Assembly (NCBI GenBank): GCA_035493475.1
Contig: DATJIF010000112.1
Location: 124,001-188,000 of the forward strand
DNA: 64,000 nt
Direction: 5' to 3'
Source: Actinospica sp035493475
Lineage (GTDB): Bacteria; Actinomycetota; Actinomycetes; Streptomycetales; Catenulisporaceae
The position numbers and the translations under genes were made by a program. Every line of letters starts with the position of its first letter. Position 1 is the first letter of the stretch. Below the pieces are notes generated by a model, which worked only from the letters and a program-made list of their open reading frames with translations, made no database searches and was not told the DNA's origin. Shown piece by piece: positions 36,076-44,900 of this stretch.

Positions 36076-37481
36076 CCCTGCCCGAAGGATTCGTCGTCGT
36101 CCTGGACCGCAAGACCCGCGTCGTCGACGGCGGCCGCGCCCTGCTCGGCGGCGCGCCGACCACCCGCCTGATCCGGCTGTCGCCGCGGGCCCTGAGCCTG
36201 TTCGAAGGCCGTACCCTGCGGGTGCGCGACGCGGCGAGCGCCGCGCTCGCCGATCGGCTGCTGGAGACGTCGATCGCGCATCCGCACATCGATGAGCTCG
36301 CGCCGCATCCGGACCCGCGCTGCACCTATGTCATCCCGGTGCGCGACCGGCCGCGGCAGCTTGACCGGCTGTTGGCGCACATCGGCCCGGGCGAGGAGGT
36401 CATCGTCGTGGACGACGCCTCCGCCGACCGGGACGGGATCCGCGAAGTCGCGGACCGGCACAGCGCTCGGCTGGTCGTCCTGCCGTGCAACGTCGGCCCG
36501 GCCGGGGCCCGGAACGCCGGCCTGCGGCTGGTGCGCACGCCGTTCGTCGTGTTCGCGGACTCCGACATCGTGTTCGGCAAGGACACGGTGCCGACGCTGC
36601 TCAAGCTCTTCAACGATCCGCGGACGGCGGCGGCGGTGCCCCGGATCGCCGGGCTGCGCACGGAGTCCTCGCAGACCTGGATCGGGCGCTACGAGAACGT
36701 GCGCGGCTCGCTGGACCTGGGTGCCAGGCCCGCGGCGGCACAGCCGGGATCGTACGTGTCCTGGGTTTCCTCGGCTTGTCTGGTCGCGCGGGTCGACGCG
36801 ATCGGCGACGGGTTCGACGAGAGCATGCGGATCGGCGAGGACGTCGACTTCGCGTGGCGGCTGGCCGCCGGCGGCTGGTCGGTGCGGTTCGAGCCGACGG
36901 TCGTCGCGGAGCACGAACACCGCGCGCGGTTCGGCGACTGGTTCGTGCGCAAGCTCGAGTACGGCACCGGTGCGCATCCGCTGGCCGTGCGGCATCCCCG
37001 GTCGGTCGCGCCGGCGGTCCTGGCGCCGTGGGGCGTGGCGCTGACGATCGCCGTGCTCGCGCAGCGCCGCTGGTCGGTGTCGGCGGCGGCGGCCGTCTGC
37101 GCGGTGACCGCGGCGCGGATCTCCGGCAAGCTCGACGTCGAGGGATCGGCCGGCCTCGGCGTGCGGCTCGTGGCCGGCGGCGCGGTCGGCACACTGCTGC
37201 AGACCGGCGCCCTGATCACCCGGCACTGGTGGCCGGCCACCGCCGTCGGCTGCCTGGTCTCCCGGCGAGTGCGCCGCGCCGCCGCGGTCGCCGCCGTCGC
37301 GGACGTGGTGCTGGAGTATGCGACCAGCCCGAGGGACCTGGACTTCCCCAGGTACTGGCTCGCGCACCGTCTCGACGATGTCGCCTACGGGAGCGGGGTG
37401 TGGCTTTCGGCGCTGCGGGGACGGTCGGCCGCGGCCCTGCGTCCTCGGTTGCGGAGGCCGTCGTCGGGCCGCGGCTCGTAG
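36072..37481 (+). CDS. mftF: Mycofactocin glycosyltransferase MftF
   Basis: 469 residues, family 2 glycosyltransferase. An N-terminal 90-residue extension is followed by YVIPVRDRPRQL, VVDDAS, the FADSDIVF metal site (DxD) and GEDVDFAWRLAAGG (ED acid/base), then two or more hydrophobic segments near 320-400. It adds glucose units to pre-mycofactocin. The start is GTG 36072, overlapping the mftE stop. Last gene of the mft operon; only ten bases separate it from the end of the convergent oxygenase gene. Confidence 0.96.
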   Translation: MTLPEGFVVVLDRKTRVVDGGRALLGGAPTTRLIRLSPRALSLFEGRTLRVRDAASAALADRLLETSIAHPHIDELAPHPDPRCTYVIPVRDRPRQLDRLLAHIGPGEEVIVVDDASADRDGIREVADRHSARLVVLPCNVGPAGARNAGLRLVRTPFVVFADSDIVFGKDTVPTLLKLFNDPRTAAAVPRIAGLRTESSQTWIGRYENVRGSLDLGARPAAAQPGSYVSWVSSACLVARVDAIGDGFDESMRIGEDVDFAWRLAAGGWSVRFEPTVVAEHEHRARFGDWFVRKLEYGTGAHPLAVRHPRSVAPAVLAPWGVALTIAVLAQRRWSVSAAAAVCAVTAARISGKLDVEGSAGLGVRLVAGGAVGTLLQTGALITRHWWPATAVGCLVSRRVRRAAAVAAVADVVLEYATSPRDLDFPRYWLAHRLDDVAYGSGVWLSALRGRSAAALRPRLRRPSSGRGS

Positions 37482-37491
37482 AACCGGTCCG

Positions 37492-38511
37492 TCAGCGCAT
37501 CGTCACAGTGGATTCCGGAGGCAGGTGATCCGCCAGCTTCACGGGATCACCCATCGCCACCACGATTTCCCGGGGACCGGAGTAGGGATCGCGGCCGTGG
37601 GAGGACAGCGTGTTGTCGATGAGAAGAAGGTCTCCCCGGGTCCACGGCCGCCGTCGGGTCATCCGCTCGTAGGCCGAGTTGATCTCGGCTACGTCGGATT
37701 CGGTCAGCTCGGTGCCGTCGCCGTAGGACGTGGCGTAGGGCAGACCCTCGCGGCCGTACTCGTCTATCAGCACTTCGCGGATCGCCGGCTCCAGCGACCA
37801 CTCGCTCCAGAACGCGGCATGGTTGAACCACGAATACTCGCCGCTGGCCGGGTGCCGGACAATGCCGGGGCGGATCTGCTCGGTTCGCAGAACGCCGTCG
37901 GTCCACGCGCATCTCATGGCGTTGCGCGCACAGTAGTCCGCCACCTCCGTCTCGCTGTCGGTGTCGAAAGCGGTCGTCCACGGCAGTCCCACGGCCGGAT
38001 GGTAGTTGCGGATCAGACACCAGCCGGCCTCCGCCATGCGGCCGCTGATGTGCTCTGGGAGCGCGGCGAGAACCGAGCGCACGTCGGCCACGGTGGTCGC
38101 ACCGCCGGAGACGGGCGCGCTGAGGCAGCCGAACAGCAGCTTGCCGGGAGGGCTGAGCGTGTAGTCGTTCTCGGTGTGCTGTCTGATGCCCTGCGACGCC
38201 GGCAGGTCGGTGGAGGAGTAGACCCCTGATCCGAAGTCGGTGCGCGGTGTGGAATTCTCCCGGTACGGCGCTTCCTCGCCGAACACGATGTCCCGGACGG
38301 CGGCGAAGGCCTCGCGGTCCGCGATGCGGGCCCCCGCGAAATACAGCGCGCCCTGCTCGGTCAGCGCGGCGCCGATCTCGGATCTGTGCGCGGCCATCCA
38401 GTCCGTGGTCGCCCGGACTCCGCCGCGGGAAACCGCCTCGAGGTCGACCGTCGGCGGCTCCGTGCCGTCGAGCCGGACACGCAGAGTCTCATTCATCGCT
38501 GCCATCCCCAT
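37492..38511 (-). CDS. Fe(II)/2-oxoglutarate oxygenase, TauD/SyrP-like
   Basis: 339 residues. The iron-binding triad is visible as His112 and Glu114 in RQHTENDY and a late His in NTLSSHGRDP, with the 2-oxoglutarate Arg in the following GPREIVVAM. The blocks TEQIRPGIVRHPASGE and WFNHAAFWSEWSL look like the SyrP/clavaminate-synthase-like branch, whose members beta-hydroxylate amino acids, often while bound to a carrier protein. It probably hydroxylates an NRPS building block. ATG 38511 follows GGGAGC; its first 23 bases overlap the end of the methyltransferase gene, so the two are coupled. Confidence 0.85.
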   Translation of the reverse strand: MGMAAMNETLRVRLDGTEPPTVDLEAVSRGGVRATTDWMAAHRSEIGAALTEQGALYFAGARIADREAFAAVRDIVFGEEAPYRENSTPRTDFGSGVYSSTDLPASQGIRQHTENDYTLSPPGKLLFGCLSAPVSGGATTVADVRSVLAALPEHISGRMAEAGWCLIRNYHPAVGLPWTTAFDTDSETEVADYCARNAMRCAWTDGVLRTEQIRPGIVRHPASGEYSWFNHAAFWSEWSLEPAIREVLIDEYGREGLPYATSYGDGTELTESDVAEINSAYERMTRRRPWTRGDLLLIDNTLSSHGRDPYSGPREIVVAMGDPVKLADHLPPESTVTMR

Positions 38512-39346
38512 CGAAGCTCCCGTTCGACGCCCTCGGCTTGCGAAGCAGGTAGATCCGGGGCTCCAGCTTCCCGATCATCTGGTACACGCCCCACAGGGCG
38601 TTGCCGAGTTCAACGCGGTAATCGGACTCGCCCAGCTCGGCTCGGAGCACCGCGGACCGGCGCAGCAGGCGCGCGGCGTACAGGAGTTGGCGGGATGTCT
38701 GACTGGTGCCGTCCTCCTCCCACGCCTCGCGCACCTCGGAGCCGACGACGTCGATCACGTCGACGGTGAAGCCGGCCTCCGATACCCGCTTCTCGAAGTC
38801 GGCCGTCTCCATGCGCTCGGGGACGACCGCCATGTCGGCGTAGAGGCGGGCGCGTTCCCCCGGCTCCAGCAGATGAGTCGCGAACGACTGGTAGAAAAGC
38901 GCGTGCCCACCAGGTCTGAGGACGCGGTGGGTCTCGGCCAGCGCCCGGTCGGCATCCACGACGTGGAAGAACATGTCGCGGCTGAATACCAGGGCGAACT
39001 CACCGTCGGAGCCGGGGATGTCCTCCATCACGCCGGGCCTGATCGACACCCGCGATCCCAGGGGATGCGCCGCCACCGCCGCCCGCGCCCGATCGTTGTT
39101 GCCGTCGACCGGGTCCACCGAGACGGCGCGACATCCGAACGCCTCGACCACCGCCAGCGAATGCGACGCCTCACGTCCGCCGATGTCGAGCACGACATCG
39201 GCGGGCCCGATGTCGAGATCGGCGAGGGCGGCGAACGCCGGATCGCCGCGTCGTGGTTGGCAGCTTCGGTTGAGCGCCCGAGCCACCGCCCCGGCACGAT
39301 CGCGGCCGTACATCTCATCGAGGGTGATCCCCTGCGTTTCCCCCAT
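38489..39346 (-). CDS. SAM-dependent class I methyltransferase
   Basis: 285 residues. Motif I is VVLDIGGREASHS (residues about 50-62), followed by SVDPVDGNN, an acidic motif II and VLRPGGHALFYQ (motif III-like). The fold is the seven-strand SAM methyltransferase type. The C-terminal half is helical, which often forms the acceptor pocket. It is the first gene of a two-gene minus-strand unit with the 2-oxoglutarate oxygenase, so it may methylate the group the oxygenase makes. Divergent from the MbtH gene. Confidence 0.82.
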   Translation of the reverse strand: MGETQGITLDEMYGRDRAGAVARALNRSCQPRRGDPAFAALADLDIGPADVVLDIGGREASHSLAVVEAFGCRAVSVDPVDGNNDRARAAVAAHPLGSRVSIRPGVMEDIPGSDGEFALVFSRDMFFHVVDADRALAETHRVLRPGGHALFYQSFATHLLEPGERARLYADMAVVPERMETADFEKRVSEAGFTVDVIDVVGSEVREAWEEDGTSQTSRQLLYAARLLRRSAVLRAELGESDYRVELGNALWGVYQMIGKLEPRIYLLRKPRASNGSFDGDGSDE

Positions 39347-39435
39347 GGGCCATCACGGTACTCTCCCTTCGCGATCTCCGCCAGAGGCGTATCAATGTTT
39401 TAATTTACAGAGAATCGGTGTACGGATACTCGGTC

Positions 39436-39464
39436 TTGAGACATTCGCCACCACGACCTAGGCT
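39436..39464 (+). promoter_or_regulatory. Promoter of the MbtH gene
   Basis: TTGAGA (39436-39441), a 17-base spacer and TAGGCT (39459-39464): close to the housekeeping sigma consensus of actinomycetes. It puts the transcript start near 39471, about 35 bases before the GTG of the MbtH gene. Confidence 0.65.
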
Positions 39465-39504
39465 GGGATCGATCAACCGTCGCAGAACACACGAGGGGTG
39501 AGCC

Positions 39505-39714
39505 GTGAACGAGGATGCTGAGGGCAACGGGGCGTACTCGGTCGTAGCCAACGACGAGGAGCAGTACTCGATCTGGGCCGCCGGCAGGTCGCTGCCGGCC
39601 GGCTGGCACGAGGTCGGCAAGACGGGGAGCAAGAGCGAGTGCCTGGACTACATCGGCGAGGTCTGGACCGACATGCGGCCCAAGAGCCTGCGAGCCTCGA
39701 TGGACGTTCGCTAG
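39505..39714 (+). CDS. MbtH-like NRPS accessory protein
   Basis: 69 residues with the full family signature: NDEEQYSIW, LPAGWHEVG, the CLDYI segment and the WTDMRPKSLRASM ending. MbtH proteins bind adenylation domains and are needed for their folding or activity. It probably serves several of the four adenylation enzymes in this locus. The start is GTG 39505 after GAGGGG, with a good promoter just upstream. It stands alone, 356 bases before the A-PCP gene. Confidence 0.97.
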   Translation: MNEDAEGNGAYSVVANDEEQYSIWAAGRSLPAGWHEVGKTGSKSECLDYIGEVWTDMRPKSLRASMDVR

Positions 39715-40070
39715 GCGCGCGCCGCCGGCCGGAATGCCGAAAAGTGGAACGGTGACACGTCGGCGTCGAAGGACTCGTACGTGCCACCGCGGTGGATCGG
39801 GGGATCGGGCGGCCCCGACCATCATATCAGGACTCTGTTTTGAACGACGGCGGACGCCGTGGCCGCGTCCGCGCCAGGGGCCACGGGCGGAATCGACTTG
39901 ACTTGATCATCAACCCTCGTTAATGGTTACGAAGGTAACGAGGGGACAACGGGGAGGCAGTTCGGATATCCGCGAAAGTCGTGCCCGCATGTGCCCGGGC
40001 CAGCCGAGAAGGCGATGGTCCGCGTGCTTCCCACTAAGGACATAACTCGAAGCTGGAGAGGTCTGCCCTC
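39715..40070. other. 356-base control region before the A-PCP/PKS operon
   Basis: No gene is seen. It holds a nested palindrome (39914-39944), a possible promoter overlapping it (TTGACT 39898-39903, 17-base spacer, TAATGG 39921-39926) and a ribosome-binding site GGAGAGG before GTG 40071. An 11-base palindrome TTGATCATCAA lies within the spacer. Confidence 0.5.
39914..39944. promoter_or_regulatory. Nested palindrome, likely operator
   Basis: CCCTCGTTA ... TAACGAGGG (perfect 9-base arms, 13-base centre) encloses a second inverted repeat, GTTAC-GAAG-GTAAC. It lies about 130 bases before the A-PCP gene and overlaps the possible -10 box, so a repressor bound here would block the megaenzyme operon. 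The regulator is unknown; the locus itself contains no obvious regulator gene. Confidence 0.5.
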
Positions 40071-41837
40071 GTGACTGAATTCGTGCTCGAACGTATCAAG
40101 GACATCGCCGCCCGCGAGCCGGCCCGGCCCGCGGTGCGCGCCGGCGAGAACTCCCTGGACTACGGCGGTCTGGTTGCGGCCGCGGCCGGTCTGTGCGATC
40201 TCCTGCGCGCGCAGGGGGTCGGCCGGGAAGACGTGGTGGCCACGGTGGTGCCGCGCGGCGGCAATCAGGTTATTGCGATACTCGCGATCTGGATGTCCGG
40301 AGCGGCGTACCTGCCCCTGGACCCGATGTGGCCCGAGCGCAGGCGCGAGCGCATCCTGGCCGAATCGGCCGCCTTCGTGCTGGAGGAGTCGGCCGCGGCC
40401 GGCCGGCACGCCGCCATGCCGGGTGAGTCCGGACTCCGGGTCCGGCGGCCGGCCGAAGCCCGCGAGCACGCACCCCGGGACGGTTCGAGCGAGCACGACC
40501 TCGCGTACGTCATCTCCACCTCCGGATCCACGGGAACGCCGCTGGCCGTCGGCGTCGAGTCCGCCGCGGTGGACAACTACGCGCGGTATCTCCTCGGGCT
40601 GGTGACGCAGCCGGAACTGCCGGGCGAGGCCGACCTGCGGGTACTGCTGTCGGCCGACTTCTCGTTCGACGCCTCGCTCCGACCCGTGCTCCTGCTCGCG
40701 GCGGGCGCCGAACTCGTCATCGCGCCGAACCTGCTGGAAGGTTCGTGGCAGGACCACATCGACTGCATCGCGGACCGGTCCATCACCGTGCTGAGCGGCG
40801 TGCCCTCCTGGTACTCGGGCATCATCGGCGCCGGGTTCGTGCCGGCCGACTCCTCCGTGCGGCTCGCCTTCATCGGCGGCGAGGCCGTGCCCAACGGCAT
40901 CGTCCGCAAGCTCGCCTCGGACCGCTGTGCCGTGGTGGTGCAGTACGGCCCGACGGAGACGACGATCGCGGCCACCGGAGGGCGGCTGCTCAGCGACGAG
41001 TTCCTCGAACCGCCGATCGGCCAGGCCCTGCCGGGAGTCGCGGTCCATCTCTACCGGAACACCGACCTCGACCCGGCGGTCGACGGCGAGCCGGCGCAGC
41101 TGTACGTGAGCGGGCCCGGCGTCGCACGCGGATACCTGAACGACCCGAAGCGGACCGCCGAGCGGTTCGTCCCGAACCCGTCCGGTCCGCCCGGGTCGCG
41201 GATGTTCCGGACCGGCGACCTGGCGAAGGCGCTGCCGCAGGGCGGATACAGCTTCCGGGGACGCAGGGACGACCAGGTCAAGCTCAACGGCCGCCGGATC
41301 GAGCTGACCGAGATCTCCTCGGTGCTCAACCGCCACCCCGCCGTGTCGCAGTCGGTCGCCTTCATCCACCCGGATTCCGCCCATCCGCTCTTGGCCGCCT
41401 GCTACGTCGGAGCCGGCGGCGAGGAGGAGGCGGCGGTCGAGGCGAGCGTGCGGGAGCACCTCGCGGGAGAACTGCCGAGCTACGCGGTGCCGGTCCTGCT
41501 CAAGCGGTTGGACGCGCTGCCGGTGACCGAACGCGGCAAGGTCGACGTCGCGGCGCTCGCGCTGCTCGTGCGGCCCACGCAGGCCCCCACTGCGGAGGTG
41601 GGCGACGAGAGCGCGCTGACCGACGTCGAAAGGGCGGTGATGGCCATCGTGCGCAAGACCCTCGACGTCCAGTGCTCGATCGACGACGAACTGTTCGCTC
41701 TCGGCCTCACGTCCCTGGACTCGCTGAAGATCCTGGCGCAGATCCGCGAAGAGCTCGGCGTGCGGGTGCGGCTGCGCGACTTCTTCCAGGCGCGCACCGC
41801 ACGCAATGTGTCCAGGCTCATCGGAACCGTCAACTGA
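40071..41837 (+). CDS. NRPS module A-PCP
   Basis: 588 residues. Adenylation domain 1-500 (STSGSTGTP, QYGPTETT, FRTGD, VKLNGRRIELTEIS, ERGKVD with the A10 Lys) and a C-terminal carrier domain (FALGLTSLDSL, Ser548). Pocket residues by eye are D-A-R-S-F-G-Q-I-A-K, the same frame as the lysine-like DAESFGDISK of the enzyme at 32255, but with Arg and Gln where that has Glu and Asp. The pocket may thus take an acidic or carboxylate-bearing amino acid. GTG 40071 follows GGAGAGG. It heads an operon with the KS-AT-ACP-AMT-C gene and the GMC oxidoreductase. Confidence 0.92.
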   Translation: MTEFVLERIKDIAAREPARPAVRAGENSLDYGGLVAAAAGLCDLLRAQGVGREDVVATVVPRGGNQVIAILAIWMSGAAYLPLDPMWPERRRERILAESAAFVLEESAAAGRHAAMPGESGLRVRRPAEAREHAPRDGSSEHDLAYVISTSGSTGTPLAVGVESAAVDNYARYLLGLVTQPELPGEADLRVLLSADFSFDASLRPVLLLAAGAELVIAPNLLEGSWQDHIDCIADRSITVLSGVPSWYSGIIGAGFVPADSSVRLAFIGGEAVPNGIVRKLASDRCAVVVQYGPTETTIAATGGRLLSDEFLEPPIGQALPGVAVHLYRNTDLDPAVDGEPAQLYVSGPGVARGYLNDPKRTAERFVPNPSGPPGSRMFRTGDLAKALPQGGYSFRGRRDDQVKLNGRRIELTEISSVLNRHPAVSQSVAFIHPDSAHPLLAACYVGAGGEEEAAVEASVREHLAGELPSYAVPVLLKRLDALPVTERGKVDVAALALLVRPTQAPTAEVGDESALTDVERAVMAIVRKTLDVQCSIDDELFALGLTSLDSLKILAQIREELGVRVRLRDFFQARTARNVSRLIGTVN

Positions 41838-41914
41838 CCGATCGTCACGGGCGGCCCCGCGGCGCATGAGACGTGCGCCCGGCGCCGACACGGTCCGAAC
41901 GAAAGTGGGAGCTG

Positions 41915-44900
41915 ATGCGTGAGTCGCTGGCCATCGTCGGCATGGCGTTTCGAGGTCCTGGAGCAGCCGACTACCGCGCGCTCTGGGCCAACGTCGAGGC
42001 CGGCTCGACCGGCATGGTCACGGTCGGCGAGCACGATCGGCAGCGGGAGGGGATCAGCCTCCCGGCGGAGGTGAGAAACCCTTACGTACCGGTCGCCGCC
42101 CCGCTGGAGGAGTACGACGAGTTCGACAGCGCCGCCTTCGGCATCCCCCCCGGGGAGGCGGACGTCATCAACGTCAACCACCGCGTGATGATGGAAGTCG
42201 TCCTCGAGGCGCTCGAGGACGCCGGCTGCGACCCGCTGCGCCATCCCGGCCGCATCGGGTTGTTCGCCGCCGGCGGGGCCGCGTCGCCGATCACGGTCCT
42301 CAAGCACCTCGACGACGCGCGGTTCGGCGCCGCCGGCCGGCCGTTGAAGTCCTCTGAGGCGGTCAACTGGGTATCGCTGCTGGACCACGACTACCTGACC
42401 ACCCGGATCGCCTACGCGCTCGACCTGCGCGGTCCGTCGATGACGGTTCAGACCGCGTGCTCCAGTTCGCTGGTCGCCCTGCACCTGGCCTGCCAAAGCG
42501 TGCTCTCCGGTGACTGCGACGTGGCCTTGGCCGGCGGGGTGAACGTCGAGGCGCCGCACCGCGCGGGCTACTACCACCAGCCGGGCAGCATCTGGTCTGC
42601 CGACGGCGCCTGCCGGCCGTTCGACGAGTCCTCCAACGGCACCCTCACCGCCAGCGGGGCGGGCGCGGTGGTGATCAAGCGCCTCGCCGCCGCGCTGGAG
42701 GCCGGCGACGCGATCCACGCCGTCATCCGCGGCAGCGCCGTCAACAACGACGGGAAGCGGAAGGCCGGGTTCACCGCGCCCAGTGTGAACCAGCAGAGCC
42801 TGGTCATCACCGAGGCGCTGGCCGCCGCGGGCGTGGACAGGCGCGACATCGGATACGTGGAGGCGCACGGGACCGCGACCGAGGTCGGGGACGCCGTCGA
42901 ATGGCAGGCGCTGGAACGCGCGCTCGGCCCCGAGGGGGCGCGGTGCGCGATCGGCGCGGTCAAGGCGAACGTCGGCCACCTGGGCGCCGCGTCCGGCATT
43001 GCGGGGCTGATCAAGGCCGCGCTGGTCGTCAGCAGCGGGCGGATTCCCCCGGTGGCGAACTTCGTGCGGCTCAATCCGCGGATCACGCCGGTCGGCAACC
43101 GGTTCTTCGTGCCCGACGACGCGAGCGCGTGGGAGGACGAGCGGCGCCCGCGCCGAGCCGGGGTGAGCTCGATGGGCGTCGGCGGAACCAACGCGCACGT
43201 CGTCCTGGAACAGGCGCCGACGGTCCGGACGGCGGACGGTCCGCGGGACGGCGTCTTCGTCATCCCGGTCAGCGCCGCCTCGGCACGCAGCGCCGAGGCC
43301 ACCGCCGACCGGTTGGTGCGGTTCGCCGCGGCGAACCCGGAGAGCCTGGGCCGTCTCGCCCACACGATGAACACCGGCCGGCGGCTTCTCGCGCACCGGG
43401 AGGCGCTCGTCCTCGTCAAGCGCGGCGAGCAGGTCGGCACGTGGCGGACCGGGACCCGCCGTGCGAAGCGCGGGCAGGAGAGCGCTTTCGTCTTCCCGGG
43501 CCAGGGCAGTGCGCTCGGCGACCTGAGCACGGCGTCGGCTCAGATCGACGGATTCGCCGAGGTGTTCGCCGAGGCGTTGTCGAGCCTGCCGATCGACGAC
43601 CGGCAGGCGGTGGAGGCCGAGCTCACCGGGCGGCCCGCGGCCGAGTCCATACCGCGGATCTCCGAACTCGCGATGCTCGTCCGATCCGTGACCGTCGCGA
43701 GGTCGCTGCTCGCCGACGGCGTCCAGCCCCGGTCGCTCTGCGGTTACAGCCTGGGTGAGGTCGCGGCGGGCGTCATCGGCGGCGTGCTCACCCTGGCCGA
43801 GGCCGCCGAGGCCATCAGCGAGCGCGCCCGCATCCTGGCCGCGGCGCCCGCGGGCGCGATGATCCGGGCTCGGCTGCCCGAAGCCTCGGCCGGGCGGTTC
43901 CTCGGCGCCGGCGTGTCACTGGCGATCGTGCCCAGTGCCAAGGACTGCATGTTCAGCGGCGAGACGGCCGCGATCGAGGCGCTCGCCGCCGATCTGCGCG
44001 CCGCCGGCATCGCCTCGGTCCGGGTTCCCGTGCCGTATCCGTTCCACAGCACGGTCCTCGAGCCCTTCGTCGAGCAGTACGCCGCGACGTGGGCCAAGAT
44101 CGACCTGCGGCCCCCGGCACTGCCGCTGCTGTCACCGACGAGCGGCGACTGGCTCGACGAGGAGACCGCTCGGGATCCCGCTTTCTGGGCGAGCCACCTG
44201 GTGAGGACGGTTCGTTTCGGCGACGCCGTCGCGGCGCTTCGCGAGAACGGCACGGCCCTGGCATACGTGCTGGATTCGAGTGCGGGCGTCACCAGGTTCG
44301 CCGGAGAGGTGTTCGGCGCGGATGCCCTGGCCATGACCACCGCGGGACAGGCCGGCTACGACGCGGTCTCCCGCGCTCGGCTGCTGGCGACGGCGTGGAC
44401 GGTCGAGCAGGAACGCGTCCTGGCGGACGAGTCCGCGATCGGCGCGTCCGACACGTCCGGCGACGGCGACGGCGCGGCCACGGTCATCGTGCACGCCCCC
44501 ACCTACGCGTTCGATCGAAGTACCAGGGAGCAGCTCCAGCCGATGCAGACCGCGACACACCTGTCGGCGGAGCCGGCGGACCTGACCGCGGCCCCGGTCG
44601 CATCGCCGACCCCGAGCGCGTCGCCGACTCCGCCCACGGCGCCGGCCGCGGGCCCGCCTGTGCCGTCAGCCGACCGGGCCGGTATCGAGGCGCGCGTGCG
44701 CCAGATCGTCGCGCAACTGGTGGGAGGCAGTCCGCAGGATGTGAAGCCCGCATCATCCTTCATCGACCTCGGGTACGACTCGTTCCTGCTGATCCAGCTC
44801 GCCGACGCCTTGTCGACCGAATTCCAGGCCGACATCAACCAACAGTTGCTGTACTTCGAAAGGGACTCGTGCGAGAGCCTGTCCGAGTATCTGGCAGGTA

